Positions 41,875-51,952 are shown, counted from the first letter of the stretch. The stretch is DNA of 64,000 nucleotides from Micromonospora siamensis (GCF_900090305.1 NZ_LT607751.1:5580001-5644000); one strand, 5' to 3'. Notes: generated from the letters alone by a model not told the origin. A program made the numbers and translations.

Positions 41875-42441
41875 TCACTTCTCGTCGTGGTGCCCGCCCT
41901 CGGCGGCCTGCTGGGCCACCGCGTACCCCATCTGGAGGAAGTCGGAGGCCGCCACGGCGGTCAGCGCGGTGGCCACCAGCCGGGTCAGCCGGGGGGCCAG
42001 CACCAGTCCGGCGGTCATCCCGGTGGCCACCCAGACCGCCAGGCAGAACGGGCAGCTGACCAGCTCGCCGAGGGCGTGCCGGGTGGGGCTGCCCTCGTCG
42101 CGCACCTGCTCCATCACCTCACCGCTGCCGATCGGGTGGTCGTAGCGGGTGAACGGCGCCCGCAGCGGACTGGTGATGGCGTCCTTCGAGATCAGCCGGC
42201 TGAGCTTGTGGGTGGCGACGGCGAGCAGCAGCACGTCCTGGGTGGCGGGCCGCTCCGGCACCGGCCGTCCCGTCGCCTTGACCAGACCCACCAACGAGCC
42301 GGTCACCGCCGCGTACGTGCCCATCGCCTTGAGGTAGCCCTCCAGCGGCCGGTGCTCGTGCGGCGCGTACGCCCGGCGCAACCGCGCCACCTTCTGCTTC
42401 AGACCACCGTCGGCCACCGGCTTCTCCTCGGTTCTCGTCAC
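41875..42441 (-). CDS. DUF1360 membrane protein
   Basis: A 188-residue protein of the DUF1360 family: 'DVLLLAVATHKLSRLISKDA', 'TSPLRAPFTRYD' and 'LGELVSCPFCLAVWVATGM' with the conserved CPFC. Membrane helices surround these motifs and one near the C-terminus. The family occurs in Bacillus spores and actinobacteria; the role is unknown. It starts with GTG 42441 and follows the SRPBCC gene by seven bases, so it is in one operon with the next two genes. Confidence 0.87.
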   Translation of the reverse strand: MTRTEEKPVADGGLKQKVARLRRAYAPHEHRPLEGYLKAMGTYAAVTGSLVGLVKATGRPVPERPATQDVLLLAVATHKLSRLISKDAITSPLRAPFTRYDHPIGSGEVMEQVRDEGSPTRHALGELVSCPFCLAVWVATGMTAGLVLAPRLTRLVATALTAVAASDFLQMGYAVAQQAAEGGHHDEK

Positions 42442-42448
42442 GGGGCGC

Positions 42449-42772
42449 TCAGCCCGCGGTCAGGTTGTCGGCGACCTCGCGGGCGAGGTTGTCCAGGATC
42501 TCGTCGGCCAGCCCGTGATCGGGTCCGGCCAGGTCCAGCAGCACCCGGGCGCCACCGGCGTCCCCGGGCTCGACGTCGATGTCGGCGGCCCAGCCGGCGG
42601 AGTCGCAGGTCCAGCGGGCCCGCATCTCGTCGGCGTCGACGTTCTCCAGGCGCTGCGTGCCGGCGCGTCGCAGCTCCTCCGGCAGCCAGGCCGCCGCCCG
42701 GTCCGGGTCGGTCGCGGTGTTGAACACCACCTCGGGTGGCGCGGACATGCCGCGCTCGGCGTGCTGCGCCAT
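42449..42772 (-). CDS. SRPBCC-like protein
   Basis: A 107-residue protein starting 'MAQHAERGMSAPPEVVFNTA', where 'AERGMSAPPEVVFNTATDPD' is the first strand-helix of a START/SRPBCC fold. It is shorter than standard SRPBCC domains. It probably binds a hydrophobic ligand. The start overlaps the stop of the upstream gene (TGATG). Confidence 0.75.
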   Translation of the reverse strand: MAQHAERGMSAPPEVVFNTATDPDRAAAWLPEELRRAGTQRLENVDADEMRARWTCDSAGWAADIDVEPGDAGGARVLLDLAGPDHGLADEILDNLAREVADNLTAG

Positions 42773-43086
42773 CAGACGTCCCGCAGCCGACTCGGGTCGA
42801 CCTCGCGGCCGGGGTGCCGGGCGAGGTACTCGGTCTCCAGCTCCGCCGTGCGGCGCAGGTGGTTGGCGAGCGCCGAGTCGGCGGCGTGCCGAAGCGTGTC
42901 CAGCCGGGTGCGGTGCAGGCTGTGCATCTCTCGGATCAGGTCGTCGTCGGCCAGCTCGGCGGGGTCCACCCCCAGCAGTTCGCCGTCGGGGTCGGCGGTG
43001 GCCCGCTCGTCGAGGTGGTCACCGTCCCACTCGGGCATCCGCTGCTCCGGGCTGGCGTCACCGGTCCGGCGTACTGATTCGGTCAT
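42772..43086 (-). CDS. DUF6158-like helical protein
   Basis: A 104-residue hydrophilic protein: 'PAELADDDLIREMHSLHRTR' and 'LANHLRRTAELETEYLARHP'. The second half is a heptad-like helix typical of the actinobacterial DUF6158 group. It is the first gene of a three-gene operon with the SRPBCC-like and DUF1360 genes. GGGGGCGACG precedes ATG 43086. The function is unknown. Confidence 0.75.
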   Translation of the reverse strand: MTESVRRTGDASPEQRMPEWDGDHLDERATADPDGELLGVDPAELADDDLIREMHSLHRTRLDTLRHAADSALANHLRRTAELETEYLARHPGREVDPSRLRDV

Positions 43087-43223
43087 CGTCGCCCCCTGTT
43101 CTCGTTCGGGCTGGCGACTAGACGGATGCCCACAGCGCGTGACACCAAACCCCACGACGCACCGCCGGACACGGCTACGACGCCGCGTCGGAGAGGCCCG
43201 GTCGTCCCGGTACCCTCGATGGC

Positions 43224-43643
43224 ATGAAGCGGCTCTGGACACCGGCGTGGATCGCCCGCCACGTGGCCATGGTCGTGCTGGTCGTCGGCTTCCTCGGGCT
43301 GGGCTGGTGGCAGGTCAACCGGGCCGCCGAGGGCAACACCCTGAGCTTCGGGTACGCGATCGAGTGGCCGGTCTTCGCCGGCTTCGTGATCTTCGTCTGG
43401 TGGCGTGAGGTGCGCCACACGCTGCGTGACCGGCCGGAGGCGCCGGCCACACCGGCCACCCCGCCGGCCGCCGCGCCGGCGCCGGTCGCCGACGTGCCGG
43501 GCGTACGCCGGCCGGTGCGGGTGTCCCGCGGCCCGGCCCGCCCGGTCGACGGCCCGGAGGACGGCGACCTCGCCGCCTACAACCGCTACCTGACCTGGTT
43601 GAACGCCAATCCGGGCGCCCGGCCCGGTGACTATCCCGGCTGA
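43224..43643 (+). CDS. Membrane protein with cytosolic tail
   Basis: A 139-residue protein with two membrane helices ('[20 protein letters not shown]' with a SURF1-like GWWQ motif, and '[14 protein letters not shown]'), a Pro/Ala linker and a C-terminal '[20 protein letters not shown]' motif. The last motif is often seen in small actinobacterial membrane proteins next to DUF3817 genes, as here. The function is unknown. Confidence 0.8.
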   Translation: MKRLWTPAWIARHVAMVVLVVGFLGLGWWQVNRAAEGNTLSFGYAIEWPVFAGFVIFVWWREVRHTLRDRPEAPATPATPPAAAPAPVADVPGVRRPVRVSRGPARPVDGPEDGDLAAYNRYLTWLNANPGARPGDYPG

Positions 43644-43669
43644 GGCCGGTTTCGGAAGGACGGACGACG

Positions 43670-43996
43670 GTGGGCGGAGCCCTTACCCGGTACCGCGTTA
43701 TCGCCTGGATCGTGGGCGTGGCGCTGGTGGTGCTGGTCCTGATCGGCATGCCGCTGAAGTACGGCTTCGACGAGCCGACGGTGGTGGCGGTGGTCGGTAC
43801 CGCGCACGGCTGGCTCTACATGCTCTATCTGGCGGCCACGTTCGACCTGTCCCGCCGGCTGAACTGGCCGTTGAAGCGGATGCTGCTGGTGATGCTGGCC
43901 GGCACAGTGCCGTTCGTCTCCTTCTACGCCGAGCGCCGGGTGAGCCACTGGCTGGCCGCCGAGCGTCCGCGTACCCCGGAGCCGGTGGCCGGCTGA
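43670..43996 (+). CDS. DUF3817 membrane protein
   Basis: A 108-residue membrane protein with about three helices and the DUF3817 signature 'VVGTAHGWLYMLYLAATFDL' and 'GTVPFVSFYAERRV'. Such domains also occur fused to cytochrome-oxidase-assembly-like proteins. GGAAGGA lies ahead of GTG 43670. It follows the preceding membrane gene by 26 bases and ends only three bases from the convergent gene at 44000. Confidence 0.85.
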   Translation: MGGALTRYRVIAWIVGVALVVLVLIGMPLKYGFDEPTVVAVVGTAHGWLYMLYLAATFDLSRRLNWPLKRMLLVMLAGTVPFVSFYAERRVSHWLAAERPRTPEPVAG

Positions 43997-43999
43997 CGG

Positions 44000-44521
44000 T
44001 CAGCGGTCCGGCCGCCACGGGCCGGCCCGGTCGGCGGTGCCTTCCCAGTCGGCGTACCGGATCCGTTCCCGGGCCCGGTCCAGCGCTGCGGTGACCTCGT
44101 CGAACTGATCCGGGTCGTCGCTGCTGAACAGCAGCGTCTCGACGCCCCGGCACCAGCCCCACAGCTCGTACGGCGGCGGTCGCCACCAGTCCCCGGCGAG
44201 TGCCAGCAGCACCGGCAGCGCGGCGAACGCCCCGAGCGCCAGGTACGCCCCGGCGGTCAGCCGTTCCAGGCCACCGGTGAAGCCGAGCAGCACTCCGGCG
44301 GTGCCGATCACGGCGGCGGTGGCGGCGACCACCCGGACGGCGAACCGGTCGTGCGGGCCCCGGTCGGTGCGCAGGTGGGTGAGCTCGGCGATCGGGTAGC
44401 TCTGCCGGCCGACGCTGAACCGGGCGGCGGTGACGACGATCCCCGGTCGGGCGTAGAGCAGGTGTCCCTCCCCCGCCTCGGCGGGACGGGTTCGTCGGTT
44501 GGCACGGTGACGGGTCTGCAC
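44000..44521 (-). CDS. DUF6232-like membrane protein
   Basis: A 173-residue protein with an N-terminal strand-rich part ('GIVVTAARFSVGRQSYPIAE', 'LTHLRTDRGPHDR'), two membrane helices in the middle and a C-terminal soluble tail ('WCRGVETLLFSSDDPDQFDE'). The 'F-x-V-G-x-x-S-Y-P-I' start fits DUF6232. GGGAGG five bases upstream supports GTG 44521. The function is unknown. Confidence 0.75.
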   Translation of the reverse strand: MQTRHRANRRTRPAEAGEGHLLYARPGIVVTAARFSVGRQSYPIAELTHLRTDRGPHDRFAVRVVAATAAVIGTAGVLLGFTGGLERLTAGAYLALGAFAALPVLLALAGDWWRPPPYELWGWCRGVETLLFSSDDPDQFDEVTAALDRARERIRYADWEGTADRAGPWRPDR

Positions 44522-45017
44522 GTGGACCTCCCCCACGGCGCGGAACGCGGGCCCGCGGACCGTCGGCCACCGCGTGCGGTGTCCCCCCGACGGAGTGCCG
44601 ACCCGACTCCCCATTCTCGGCCCGTCGCGCACCGGCCGCCCGGCGGTTTACCGGCGGCCCGTGGCCACCGGGCCGCCGGGTACCTCCCTCCCTCCCGGTT
44701 TTGTCCCGGTTATCGGCCGACATCGGTGCGGCATCCGCCCGGAACGACGTATCCGACGGATCGCCCGGGTGGGCCGTGATCGTCCGGGAGGCACCTCCCG
44801 GACCGCGACCGGAACCCGTACGCAACGTGTTTCGCGTTGGTCACATCGACGCCGTTATGCAACATTCGCCCCTGCTTCCCCTGCGGTTGACTCCCACCAC
44901 GGGTTACCTTGGGCGAGCCGGACCGGTCGACCGCCATCCACCCGGATGGCCCCGGCCCGGTGCCGCCCGGGGCGTCAGCAGCTCCCCGGCGGCTGGTGGG
45001 AGAGGAGCCCTCCGCTC
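44522..45017. other. Divergent intergenic region with two hairpins
   Basis: A 496-base gap between the divergent DUF6232 and NlpC/P60 genes. It holds a ten-base-pair hairpin at 44651-44679 (CCGGCGGCCC with GGGCCGCCGG) and a near-perfect palindrome at 44782-44803 (GTCCGGGAGG-CA-CCTCCCGGAC). NlpC/P60 genes in actinobacteria often carry a c-di-AMP riboswitch; I looked for its conserved blocks and did not see them. No ORF here is convincing. Confidence 0.5.
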
Positions 45018-46070
45018 TTGTCGTCCCTACGGATACTGCTGCGCTCCCTCGCGGTCACCGGCCTCGCGGCCGTGCTGATCGCACCGGCGTCGGCCGTCCG
45101 GGCCGAGCCGACCCCCGCCGAACTGACGGCGCAGATCGAGAAGTCCTCGCTCCAACTGGAGCGGGTGGTCGAGGCGTACAACGGCCTCACCGAGAAGATG
45201 AAGGCCAACCAGGCCACGGCGGCCACCCTGAAGACCCAGCTCGGCCCGCTGGAGACGCAGGCCGAGCAGAGCCGCGCGGACGTGGCCGAGATGGCGGTGA
45301 CCGCGTACAAGACCGGTGGGCTCCGCGACGTCGAGGCGCTGCTCGCCCCGGGCGGCTCGGGTGCGCTGGCCGACCGGCTCAGCACGATGGACCGGCTGAC
45401 CCGGCAGCGGCAGGACCGGATCGCGGGCTACACCGCGAACCAGCGCCGGCTGCTGGCCCAGAAGGCCCAGCTGGACACGACGGTGGCCCGCCAGGCCGCC
45501 CAGGGCCGCGAGCTGGCCGCCACCAGGAAGCGGATCGAGACGGACCTGGCCCGCCTCTACGAGCTGCGCCGCCAGGCGTACGGGCGGGCGACCGAGGCGG
45601 CCGAGGCGGCCCGGGCGGCCGAGGCCCGGCAGGCAGCCGCCGACCGGGACACCAGATCGACGTCCACCTCGAAGTCCACCTCGAAGTCCACCTCGACGTC
45701 GACCGCGTCGGCGCCACCGGTCTCCGGCGCCGCGGGCACCGCGGTGCGGTACGCCTACGGCGCCCTCGGCAAGCCGTACGTCTGGGGCGCCGACGGCCCC
45801 GAGGGGTACGACTGCTCGGGGCTGACCCTGGCTGCCTGGCGGGCGGCCGGCAAGTCACTGCCGCACAACGCGGCGATGCAGTGGGACAAGGTCAGCCACA
45901 TCAGCCGCGGCGAGTTGCGCCCCGGTGACCTGGTCTTCTACTACGACCTCGGGCACGTCGCCATCTACGTGGGGGACGGGCAGGTGATCGACGCGCCGAG
46001 CGCCGGCCGGAACGTCCGCAAGCGGTCGGTGGACATGGCCTCCCCGTACGGCTACGGCCGGGTGCGCTGA
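45018..46070 (+). CDS. NlpC/P60 peptidoglycan endopeptidase
   Basis: A 350-residue secreted cell-wall hydrolase. It has a signal peptide ('LLRSLAVTGLAAVLIAPASA', cleavage near 'VRA'), a long coiled coil (about residues 35-200), a repetitive Ser/Thr/Lys linker from 12-base DNA repeats ('TSTSKSTSKSTSTST'), and an NlpC/P60 domain with Cys in 'YDCSGLTLAAW' and His in 'GHVAIYVGDG'. This RipA-like layout cuts D-Glu to DAP bonds in stem peptides, often at division septa. TTG 45018 starts just before the signal peptide, with GGAG about twelve bases upstream. Confidence 0.92.
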   Translation: MSSLRILLRSLAVTGLAAVLIAPASAVRAEPTPAELTAQIEKSSLQLERVVEAYNGLTEKMKANQATAATLKTQLGPLETQAEQSRADVAEMAVTAYKTGGLRDVEALLAPGGSGALADRLSTMDRLTRQRQDRIAGYTANQRRLLAQKAQLDTTVARQAAQGRELAATRKRIETDLARLYELRRQAYGRATEAAEAARAAEARQAAADRDTRSTSTSKSTSKSTSTSTASAPPVSGAAGTAVRYAYGALGKPYVWGADGPEGYDCSGLTLAAWRAAGKSLPHNAAMQWDKVSHISRGELRPGDLVFYYDLGHVAIYVGDGQVIDAPSAGRNVRKRSVDMASPYGYGRVR

Positions 46071-46085
46071 CCCGGGAGCACGACG

Positions 46086-46121
46086 AACGGCCGGCGTCCC
46101 CGCGAAGGGACGCCGGCCGTT
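46086..46121. terminator. Convergent hairpin terminator
   Basis: A fifteen-base-pair stem (AACGGCCGGCGTCCC with GGGACGCCGGCCGTT) around a six-base loop, between the NlpC/P60 gene and the convergent sigma factor gene. Confidence 0.8.
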
Positions 46122-46139
46122 CGGTGTCTTCGGCTCGGG

Positions 46140-47141
<1,002 letters not shown>

Positions 47142-47572
47142 CGGCCAGCCCCTCCTGCGTCTTCCGCAGTGCCCCCCGGTGCTGACCTGACACCTGCACA
47201 ACAGCCGGGACGTGTCGGGGATTCCATGTCGTGAGTCGAAAGTGTCACGAATGCCTGAGTAGTAGCTGGGAGCACGGTCGATGTTTGCTGTCAGCGCCGT
47301 CGCCTTGACGTGCCGCCCCACCTGGGACGACGCCGGATCCGCAGTTCGTCGCACCCCTACGGGCATCGCAACACCGCGCGCCCGGGGAGCGCAGCGGCCC
47401 GGGTCACCGCCCAGCTGCGATCCTCGTCACTAGCCACATACGCGTCGGCGTACCGGCCGGTTCATCCATGGGGAGATGATTACCCCCACGCCTGCTCAAC
47501 AATCGCCGGACGGGTGGCACGTCCCATCGACGAGGTGTTCCGCGTCTCATTCCCCGGGCGCGGGGCGGTGAC
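47142..47572. other. Long 5' region of the sigB-like gene
   Basis: 431 bases between the murQ stop and the sigma gene start, both on the minus strand. It should contain the sigma gene promoter and leader. The stretch at 47220-47310 is relatively AT-rich and is the likeliest promoter zone, but I could not fix a -35/-10 pair. No ORF with a sensible start and composition was found. Confidence 0.4.
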
Positions 47573-48529
47573 TCAGGAGGCGAGCAGGGCGAGCGCGCCG
47601 CGGACCTGGTCGGCGGAGCGGGCCAGGGCGGCCCGGGCGGCCGGGATCTCGGCGCCGGAGACCAACGCGACCAGCGCGGTCTTCAGGTCGCCGTCCGCGT
47701 CGTGCAGGGCCCGCCGGCAGATGTCCTCGGCGCAGCCGGTGGCCTCCTCCAGGATGGCGATCATCCGCCCCCGGAGCTTGGCATTGGTGGCGACCACGTC
47801 GATCATGAGGTTCGAGTAGACCCGGCCGAGGCGGACCATGACGGCCGTGGAGAACATGTTCAGCACCAGCTTCTGCGCGGTGCCCGCCTTCATCCGGGTC
47901 GACCCGGTGACCACCTCGGGTCCGGTGTCCACCCCGACGAACACGTCCACCGACGTCGCGGCCGGGGCGTCCGGGTTGGCGCAGACCAGCGCCGTCGCGG
48001 CGGCCTGGGCCCGGGCGGCGGCGAGCGCGCCGAGCACGTACGGCGTGCGTCCGCTGGCCGCCAGGCCCACCACCAGGTCACCGGGGCGGACACAGTCGGC
48101 CGCCTCGGCGGCGCCAGCCCGGGCGTCGTCCTCGGCGTCCTCGACCGCGCGCCACATGGCCTCCGGCCCGCCGGCGAGGTGCGAGCAGAACCAGTGCCGC
48201 GGCGAGTTGAAGGTGGGCACCAGCTCCGCGGCGTCGAGCACCCCGAGCCGGCCGGAGGTGCCCGCGCCGAAGTAGTGCACCCGCCGCCCGGTGCGCAGCG
48301 CCGTCACGGCCAGGTCGACCATGGTGGCGATCTCGTCGAGGACGGCGGCGACCGCGGCCGGGACCCGACGGTCCGCGTCGTTGATCACGGTCAGCACGTC
48401 CCGGGTCGACATCAGGTCGAGGTCGGCGCTGTGCGGGTTGCGCCGCTCCGTCGGCGCACCGACCCGGACCACGGGACGGACCGGACGGGGGGCGGCGAGT
48501 TCGTGGGGGTCGACCCGGCCGGCGGTCAC
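47573..48529 (-). CDS. murQ: N-acetylmuramic acid 6-phosphate etherase
   Basis: A 318-residue enzyme that cleaves the lactyl ether of MurNAc-6-phosphate during cell-wall recycling. 'RVHYFGAGTSGRLGVLDAAE' (SIS fold), 'HLAGGPEAMWRAVEDAEDDA', 'GLAASGRTPYVLGAL' and 'TGSTRMKAGTAQKLVLNMFS' are the family blocks. It overlaps the RpiR regulator gene by four bases (ATGA), the usual MurR-MurQ arrangement. No MurNAc transporter or kinase gene is adjacent. Confidence 0.95.
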   Translation of the reverse strand: MTAGRVDPHELAAPRPVRPVVRVGAPTERRNPHSADLDLMSTRDVLTVINDADRRVPAAVAAVLDEIATMVDLAVTALRTGRRVHYFGAGTSGRLGVLDAAELVPTFNSPRHWFCSHLAGGPEAMWRAVEDAEDDARAGAAEAADCVRPGDLVVGLAASGRTPYVLGALAAARAQAAATALVCANPDAPAATSVDVFVGVDTGPEVVTGSTRMKAGTAQKLVLNMFSTAVMVRLGRVYSNLMIDVVATNAKLRGRMIAILEEATGCAEDICRRALHDADGDLKTALVALVSGAEIPAARAALARSADQVRGALALLAS

Positions 48530-49440
48530 CCGCGCCTCCGCCCGGAGCCCACCCGGTGCGACTGGACGGCCTCGGCGGTGGCCTCGAGGGCCTTGCGGGC
48601 CTTCGCCCGGTTGCGGGCCGCCACCCCGACGAAGAGGCAGTCGACGACGGTGAGCTGGGCGAGCCGGCTGGCCATCGCCCCGGAGCGGTAGGTGGTCTCC
48701 CGGGCGGCGGTGGTGAGCACGAAGTCGGCCACCTCGGTGATCGGCGAGCGGGGGAAGTTGGTCAGCGCCACCGTGGTGGCGCCTCGCGCCCGGGCCTGTT
48801 CCAGCACCTCGATCACGTCGCTGGTGGTGCCGGTGTGCGAGATGCCGACGGCCACGTCGCCCCGGCCGAGCAGGGCCGCGGAGGTCAACGCGGTGTGCAC
48901 GTCGGGAAAGTAGAAGGCGGTGCGACCGATCCGGTGCAGCTTCTGCTGGAAGTCGGAGGCGACGAAGCCGCTGGCGCCGGCGCCGTAGACGTCGATCCGG
49001 CCGGCGGCGACGATCGCCTCCACCACCTGCTCGCAGACGGCGGGGTCGAGCTGCTCGGCCGTCTCCTCGACGGCCCGGGCGTCGTTGAAGGCGATGGTGG
49101 CGATGATCTGGGCCAGGTCGGCGCCGGGCGGGATGTCCCCGCCGACGACCCGCGCGTCCGGTGGCTCGACCCGGCGGGCGGCCTCGGCGGCGAGCCGGAT
49201 GCGCAGCTGGGGATAGCCGTCCATGCCGACCGAGCGGCAGAAGCGGATCACTGTCGCCTCGGAGGTCTCGGCGGCGGTGGCGAGGTCGGTGATCGTCCGC
49301 CGGGCGGCGTCCGCCGGATCCGCGACGACCAGGCGGGCCACCCGCTGTTCCGCCGGGGACAGCGACGGGAGCAGGCCGCTGATGTGGACGATCAGGCCAC
49401 CGGGCTCGTGACTCGCGGAAATCTTCGGACTCTTCGCCAC
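48526..49440 (-). CDS. RpiR-family regulator (MurR-like)
   Basis: A 304-residue regulator with an N-terminal helix-turn-helix ('TITDLATAAETSEATVIRFC', 'SVGMDGYPQLRIRLA') and a C-terminal SIS sugar-phosphate domain ('IDVYGAGASGFVASDFQQKL', 'VAVGISHTGTTSDVIEVLEQ'). It is coupled to murQ and is probably its sugar-phosphate-responsive controller. The start is ATG 49440. Confidence 0.92.
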   Translation of the reverse strand: MAKSPKISASHEPGGLIVHISGLLPSLSPAEQRVARLVVADPADAARRTITDLATAAETSEATVIRFCRSVGMDGYPQLRIRLAAEAARRVEPPDARVVGGDIPPGADLAQIIATIAFNDARAVEETAEQLDPAVCEQVVEAIVAAGRIDVYGAGASGFVASDFQQKLHRIGRTAFYFPDVHTALTSAALLGRGDVAVGISHTGTTSDVIEVLEQARARGATTVALTNFPRSPITEVADFVLTTAARETTYRSGAMASRLAQLTVVDCLFVGVAARNRAKARKALEATAEAVQSHRVGSGRRRG

Positions 49441-49471
49441 GGATGAAACTTACTTTCAGCAGGCCCGACCG

Positions 49472-50167
49472 TCAACCACGTCTGCGCGTTTCCGACAAAA
49501 GTACGCCCACCTCGTGGGCCCCGTCCGGGCCACCCTCGGGCAGCCATCCGGCCAGGTGCTCGCGGATCCGCCGGGTGACCTCGTCCGGCGGGCCGGCGGC
49601 GTCGACCACCACGAAGGAGGCGTACTCCGGCAGGGTCCGGTAGGCGGTGGCCGCCGCGGTCAGGTAACCCATCGTCTCGTGGTCGGTGCCCCGCCGCTCG
49701 ATCCGCTGGTACGCCTCGCTCGGGTCGACGGCGAGCAGGAAGGTGACCTGCGGCGGCGGGAAGACCCGGTAGCCGGCCCGGGCCAGCCGCTCCCAGCGTT
49801 GCCCCCCGTGCGCCCGGATGCTGGCGTACTGGCAGGCCGCGTAGCGGTCCATCACCGCCGTCCGGCCGGTCACCAGGCAGCTCAGCAGCGCGGCGGCGAT
49901 CGCCAGCCAGCGCAGCACCGACTCGACGGCGAGCAGGCCGCCCCGGCCGACCAGGCGTTGGGCGTCCGGCCGCCCCAGCCGCTGCGCGAGCCGGCCCAGC
50001 CAACGCCGGCCGCCGGCGTTGCGGTGGTAGGTGGCCGGCCGCCCGGCCGCGGTGAGCGCCTCGGCGAGCCGGTGCGCCTGGGTGGTCTTGCCCGATCCGT
50101 CGATGCCGATCAGGGCGACGCGGCGCAACCGGGAGCGGCGGCGCCGGGCACGCGGTGTGGTGGCCAC
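49472..50167 (-). CDS. Thymidylate-kinase-like P-loop protein
   Basis: A 231-residue protein with Walker A 'LIGIDGSGKTTQAHRLAEAL', the DRY-like 'TAVMDRYAACQYASIR' and 'LAVDPSEAYQRIERRGTDHE', all in the order seen in dTMP kinases. A hydrophobic stretch ('LLAVESVLRWLAIAAALLSC') sits where dTMP kinases have helices, and basic residues precede the P-loop. It may be a second thymidylate kinase or act on another nucleotide. GTG 50167 follows GGAGG with no spacing, so the start is uncertain. Confidence 0.8.
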   Translation of the reverse strand: MATTPRARRRRSRLRRVALIGIDGSGKTTQAHRLAEALTAAGRPATYHRNAGGRRWLGRLAQRLGRPDAQRLVGRGGLLAVESVLRWLAIAAALLSCLVTGRTAVMDRYAACQYASIRAHGGQRWERLARAGYRVFPPPQVTFLLAVDPSEAYQRIERRGTDHETMGYLTAAATAYRTLPEYASFVVVDAAGPPDEVTRRIREHLAGWLPEGGPDGAHEVGVLLSETRRRG

Positions 50168-50320
50168 CCTCCACAGATTATCCGAGCGACGCACCCCTGG
50201 CGTGGTTTGTCCCCTTCCGCGAGGTCCACCACCGGCCCAGGTGTGGACGGCCCGAATGCCGGGTACGCCATCGGCGGATCCGACCGCCTGTCCCTCCACC
50301 ACGACCGACGGGAGACGCAG

Positions 50321-50905
50321 ATGGCCGAGCGCGGTGACGAGACCCTGCTGCACACGCTCAAACGCGTCGCCGCCGTGCTCAAGCAGTCGGACATCCCGTT
50401 CGCCCTGGGCGGCAGCTTCGCGGTGTACGCGCACGGCGGCCACTCCAGCGAACACGACGTGGACTTCCTGATCCGTGAGGAGGACGTCGACCGGGCGCTG
50501 GAGGCGCTGGTCGCCGAGGGCTTCCGGGCCGAACGGCCGCCGGAGGACTGGCTGGTGAAGGTCTACGACGAGGGCCGGATGGTGGACCTGATCCACCGGC
50601 CGATCGAGACCCCGGTCACCGCGGAGACCTTCGCCGACACCATCGTCCGGCCGGTCGACGCGATCCACATGCCGGTGCTGTCGGCCAGCCAGCTGATGGT
50701 GCACAAGCTGCTGAGCTTCTCCCAGCACTACTGCGACTTCGCCCGGGCCCTGCCGCTGGCCCGCTCGCTGCGGGAACAGATCGACTGGGAACGGGTACGC
50801 AAGGAGACGCAGCACTCGCCGTACGCGGAGGCGTTCCTGGTGCTGCTCGACCGGCTGGACGTGGTGCCGGGCGGCGGCACGGCCGAGGGAAGGGAGACAG
50901 CGTGA
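50321..50905 (+). CDS. Nucleotidyltransferase-fold protein
   Basis: A 194-residue protein with 'DIPFALGGSFAVYAHGGHSS' and 'EHDVDFLIREEDVDRALEAL', the GG-S/D-x-D pattern of the MNT/AbiEii-like nucleotidyltransferase fold. 'VDLIHRPIETPV' supplies the third acidic strand. No toxin-antitoxin partner is adjacent. GGGAG lies six bases before the ATG. The stop overlaps the next start (GTGA), so it is the first of a coupled series with the BON-like and phosphoesterase genes. Confidence 0.82.
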   Translation: MAERGDETLLHTLKRVAAVLKQSDIPFALGGSFAVYAHGGHSSEHDVDFLIREEDVDRALEALVAEGFRAERPPEDWLVKVYDEGRMVDLIHRPIETPVTAETFADTIVRPVDAIHMPVLSASQLMVHKLLSFSQHYCDFARALPLARSLREQIDWERVRKETQHSPYAEAFLVLLDRLDVVPGGGTAEGRETA

Positions 50906-51177
50906 CCGAGCGACACGGCGGCGGCGCCGGACCACCCGACGAGTACGTCGAGGCGGAGATCCACCGGCTGCTCGCCGAGGACCCGGCGGTCGCCGAACAG
51001 GGCATCACGGTGGTCCGCCGCGAGCGCGGCCTGGTGCTGTACGGCGAGGTGGAGAGCCCGCACCGACGCGAGGAGATCCTGCGCCGGGTGGCCGAACGCT
51101 TCCCCGACGTGCCGATCACCAGCGACATCGGGGTGATCCGCGCCCAGGCGCCCACCCAGGTGGAGGAACTGCCGTGA
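50902..51177 (+). CDS. BON-like small protein
   Basis: A 91-residue protein with a BON-type alpha-beta pattern: 'YVEAEIHRLLAEDPAVAEQG', 'ITVVRRERGLVLYGEVESPH' and 'RREEILRRVAERFPDVPITS'. BON domains bind membranes or phospholipids, although there is no signal peptide here. It starts with GTG, overlapping the nucleotidyltransferase stop, and precedes the phosphoesterase by ten bases. Confidence 0.75.
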   Translation: MTERHGGGAGPPDEYVEAEIHRLLAEDPAVAEQGITVVRRERGLVLYGEVESPHRREEILRRVAERFPDVPITSDIGVIRAQAPTQVEELP

Positions 51178-51187
51178 GGAGAACCCG

Positions 51188-51913
51188 ATGATCCGCATCG
51201 CCGCCGTGGGCGACGTGCACCTGGACCAGGACGTGGTCGGCCGGTTCCGGCCCGCGCTGGACGAGCTGCCGGACTGCGCGGACGTGCTGCTGCTCGCCGG
51301 CGACCTGACCCGGCACGGCACCGAGTCCGAGGCGCGCTGCGTGGCGCAGGAGTTCGGCGACCTCGGGGTGCCGGTGGTCACCGTGCTGGGCAACCACGAC
51401 CACCAGTGCGACCAGGTTCCGCAGGTGGTCAAGGTGCTGGAGGACGCGGGGATTACCGTGCTGGAGGGGACCGGCGTCGTGCTGGAGTTCCCGGCCGGGC
51501 GGCTCGGGGTGGCCGGGGTGAAGGGCTTCGGTGGCGGGTTCGCCGGTCGGTGCGCCAGCGACTTCGGGGAGCCGGAGATGAAGGCATTCGTCCGGACCAC
51601 CAACGAGAGCGCCGACGCGCTGGGCGACGCGCTGCGCGGGCTGGACTGCGACCTGCTGGTCGCGCTCACCCACTACTCCCCCGTGCCGGACACCCTGGCC
51701 GGGGAGCCGCTGGAGATCTATCCGTTCCTCGGGTCGTACCAGCTGGGTCAGGCGATCGACTCGGCGCCGACGGCGCTGGCCCTGCACGGGCACGCGCACG
51801 CCGGCACCGAGCGGGGCACCACCCCGGGCGGGGTGCGGGTCCGCAACGTCGCCCACCCGGTGATCAAGCAGGCGTACAGCATCTTCCACCTGGGAGATCA
51901 TCTGATCGGGTGA
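51188..51913 (+). CDS. Calcineurin-like metallophosphoesterase
   Basis: A 241-residue phosphoesterase. 'IAAVGDVHLDQD' (D-x-H), 'VLLLAGDLTRHG' (GDx2), 'VTVLGNHDHQCD' (GNHD) and 'ALTHYSPVP' and 'ALHGHAHAGT' (GHxH) are all intact, giving the full dimetal site. The substrate is unknown. It is third in the coupled operon. GAGGAG lies just upstream of ATG 51188. Confidence 0.93.
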   Translation: MIRIAAVGDVHLDQDVVGRFRPALDELPDCADVLLLAGDLTRHGTESEARCVAQEFGDLGVPVVTVLGNHDHQCDQVPQVVKVLEDAGITVLEGTGVVLEFPAGRLGVAGVKGFGGGFAGRCASDFGEPEMKAFVRTTNESADALGDALRGLDCDLLVALTHYSPVPDTLAGEPLEIYPFLGSYQLGQAIDSAPTALALHGHAHAGTERGTTPGGVRVRNVAHPVIKQAYSIFHLGDHLIG

Positions 51914-51952
51914 CCAGGTTTTGCGGTTGTCCCCCCGGGGTATTCAGCAGCC

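Noticed and set aside
44522..45017. c-di-AMP (ydaO-type) riboswitch before the NlpC/P60 gene
   Set aside because: The position fits known cases, but I could not find the conserved sequence blocks; only generic hairpins are present.
45655..45715. 12-base repeats inside the NlpC/P60 gene as a possible CRISPR or regulatory array
   Set aside because: They are in frame and encode a Ser/Thr/Lys linker; there are no spacers.
47142..47366. Longer N-terminus of the sigma factor
   Set aside because: The upstream codons match no sigma family; GGAGGGG nine bases before ATG 47141 marks the start.
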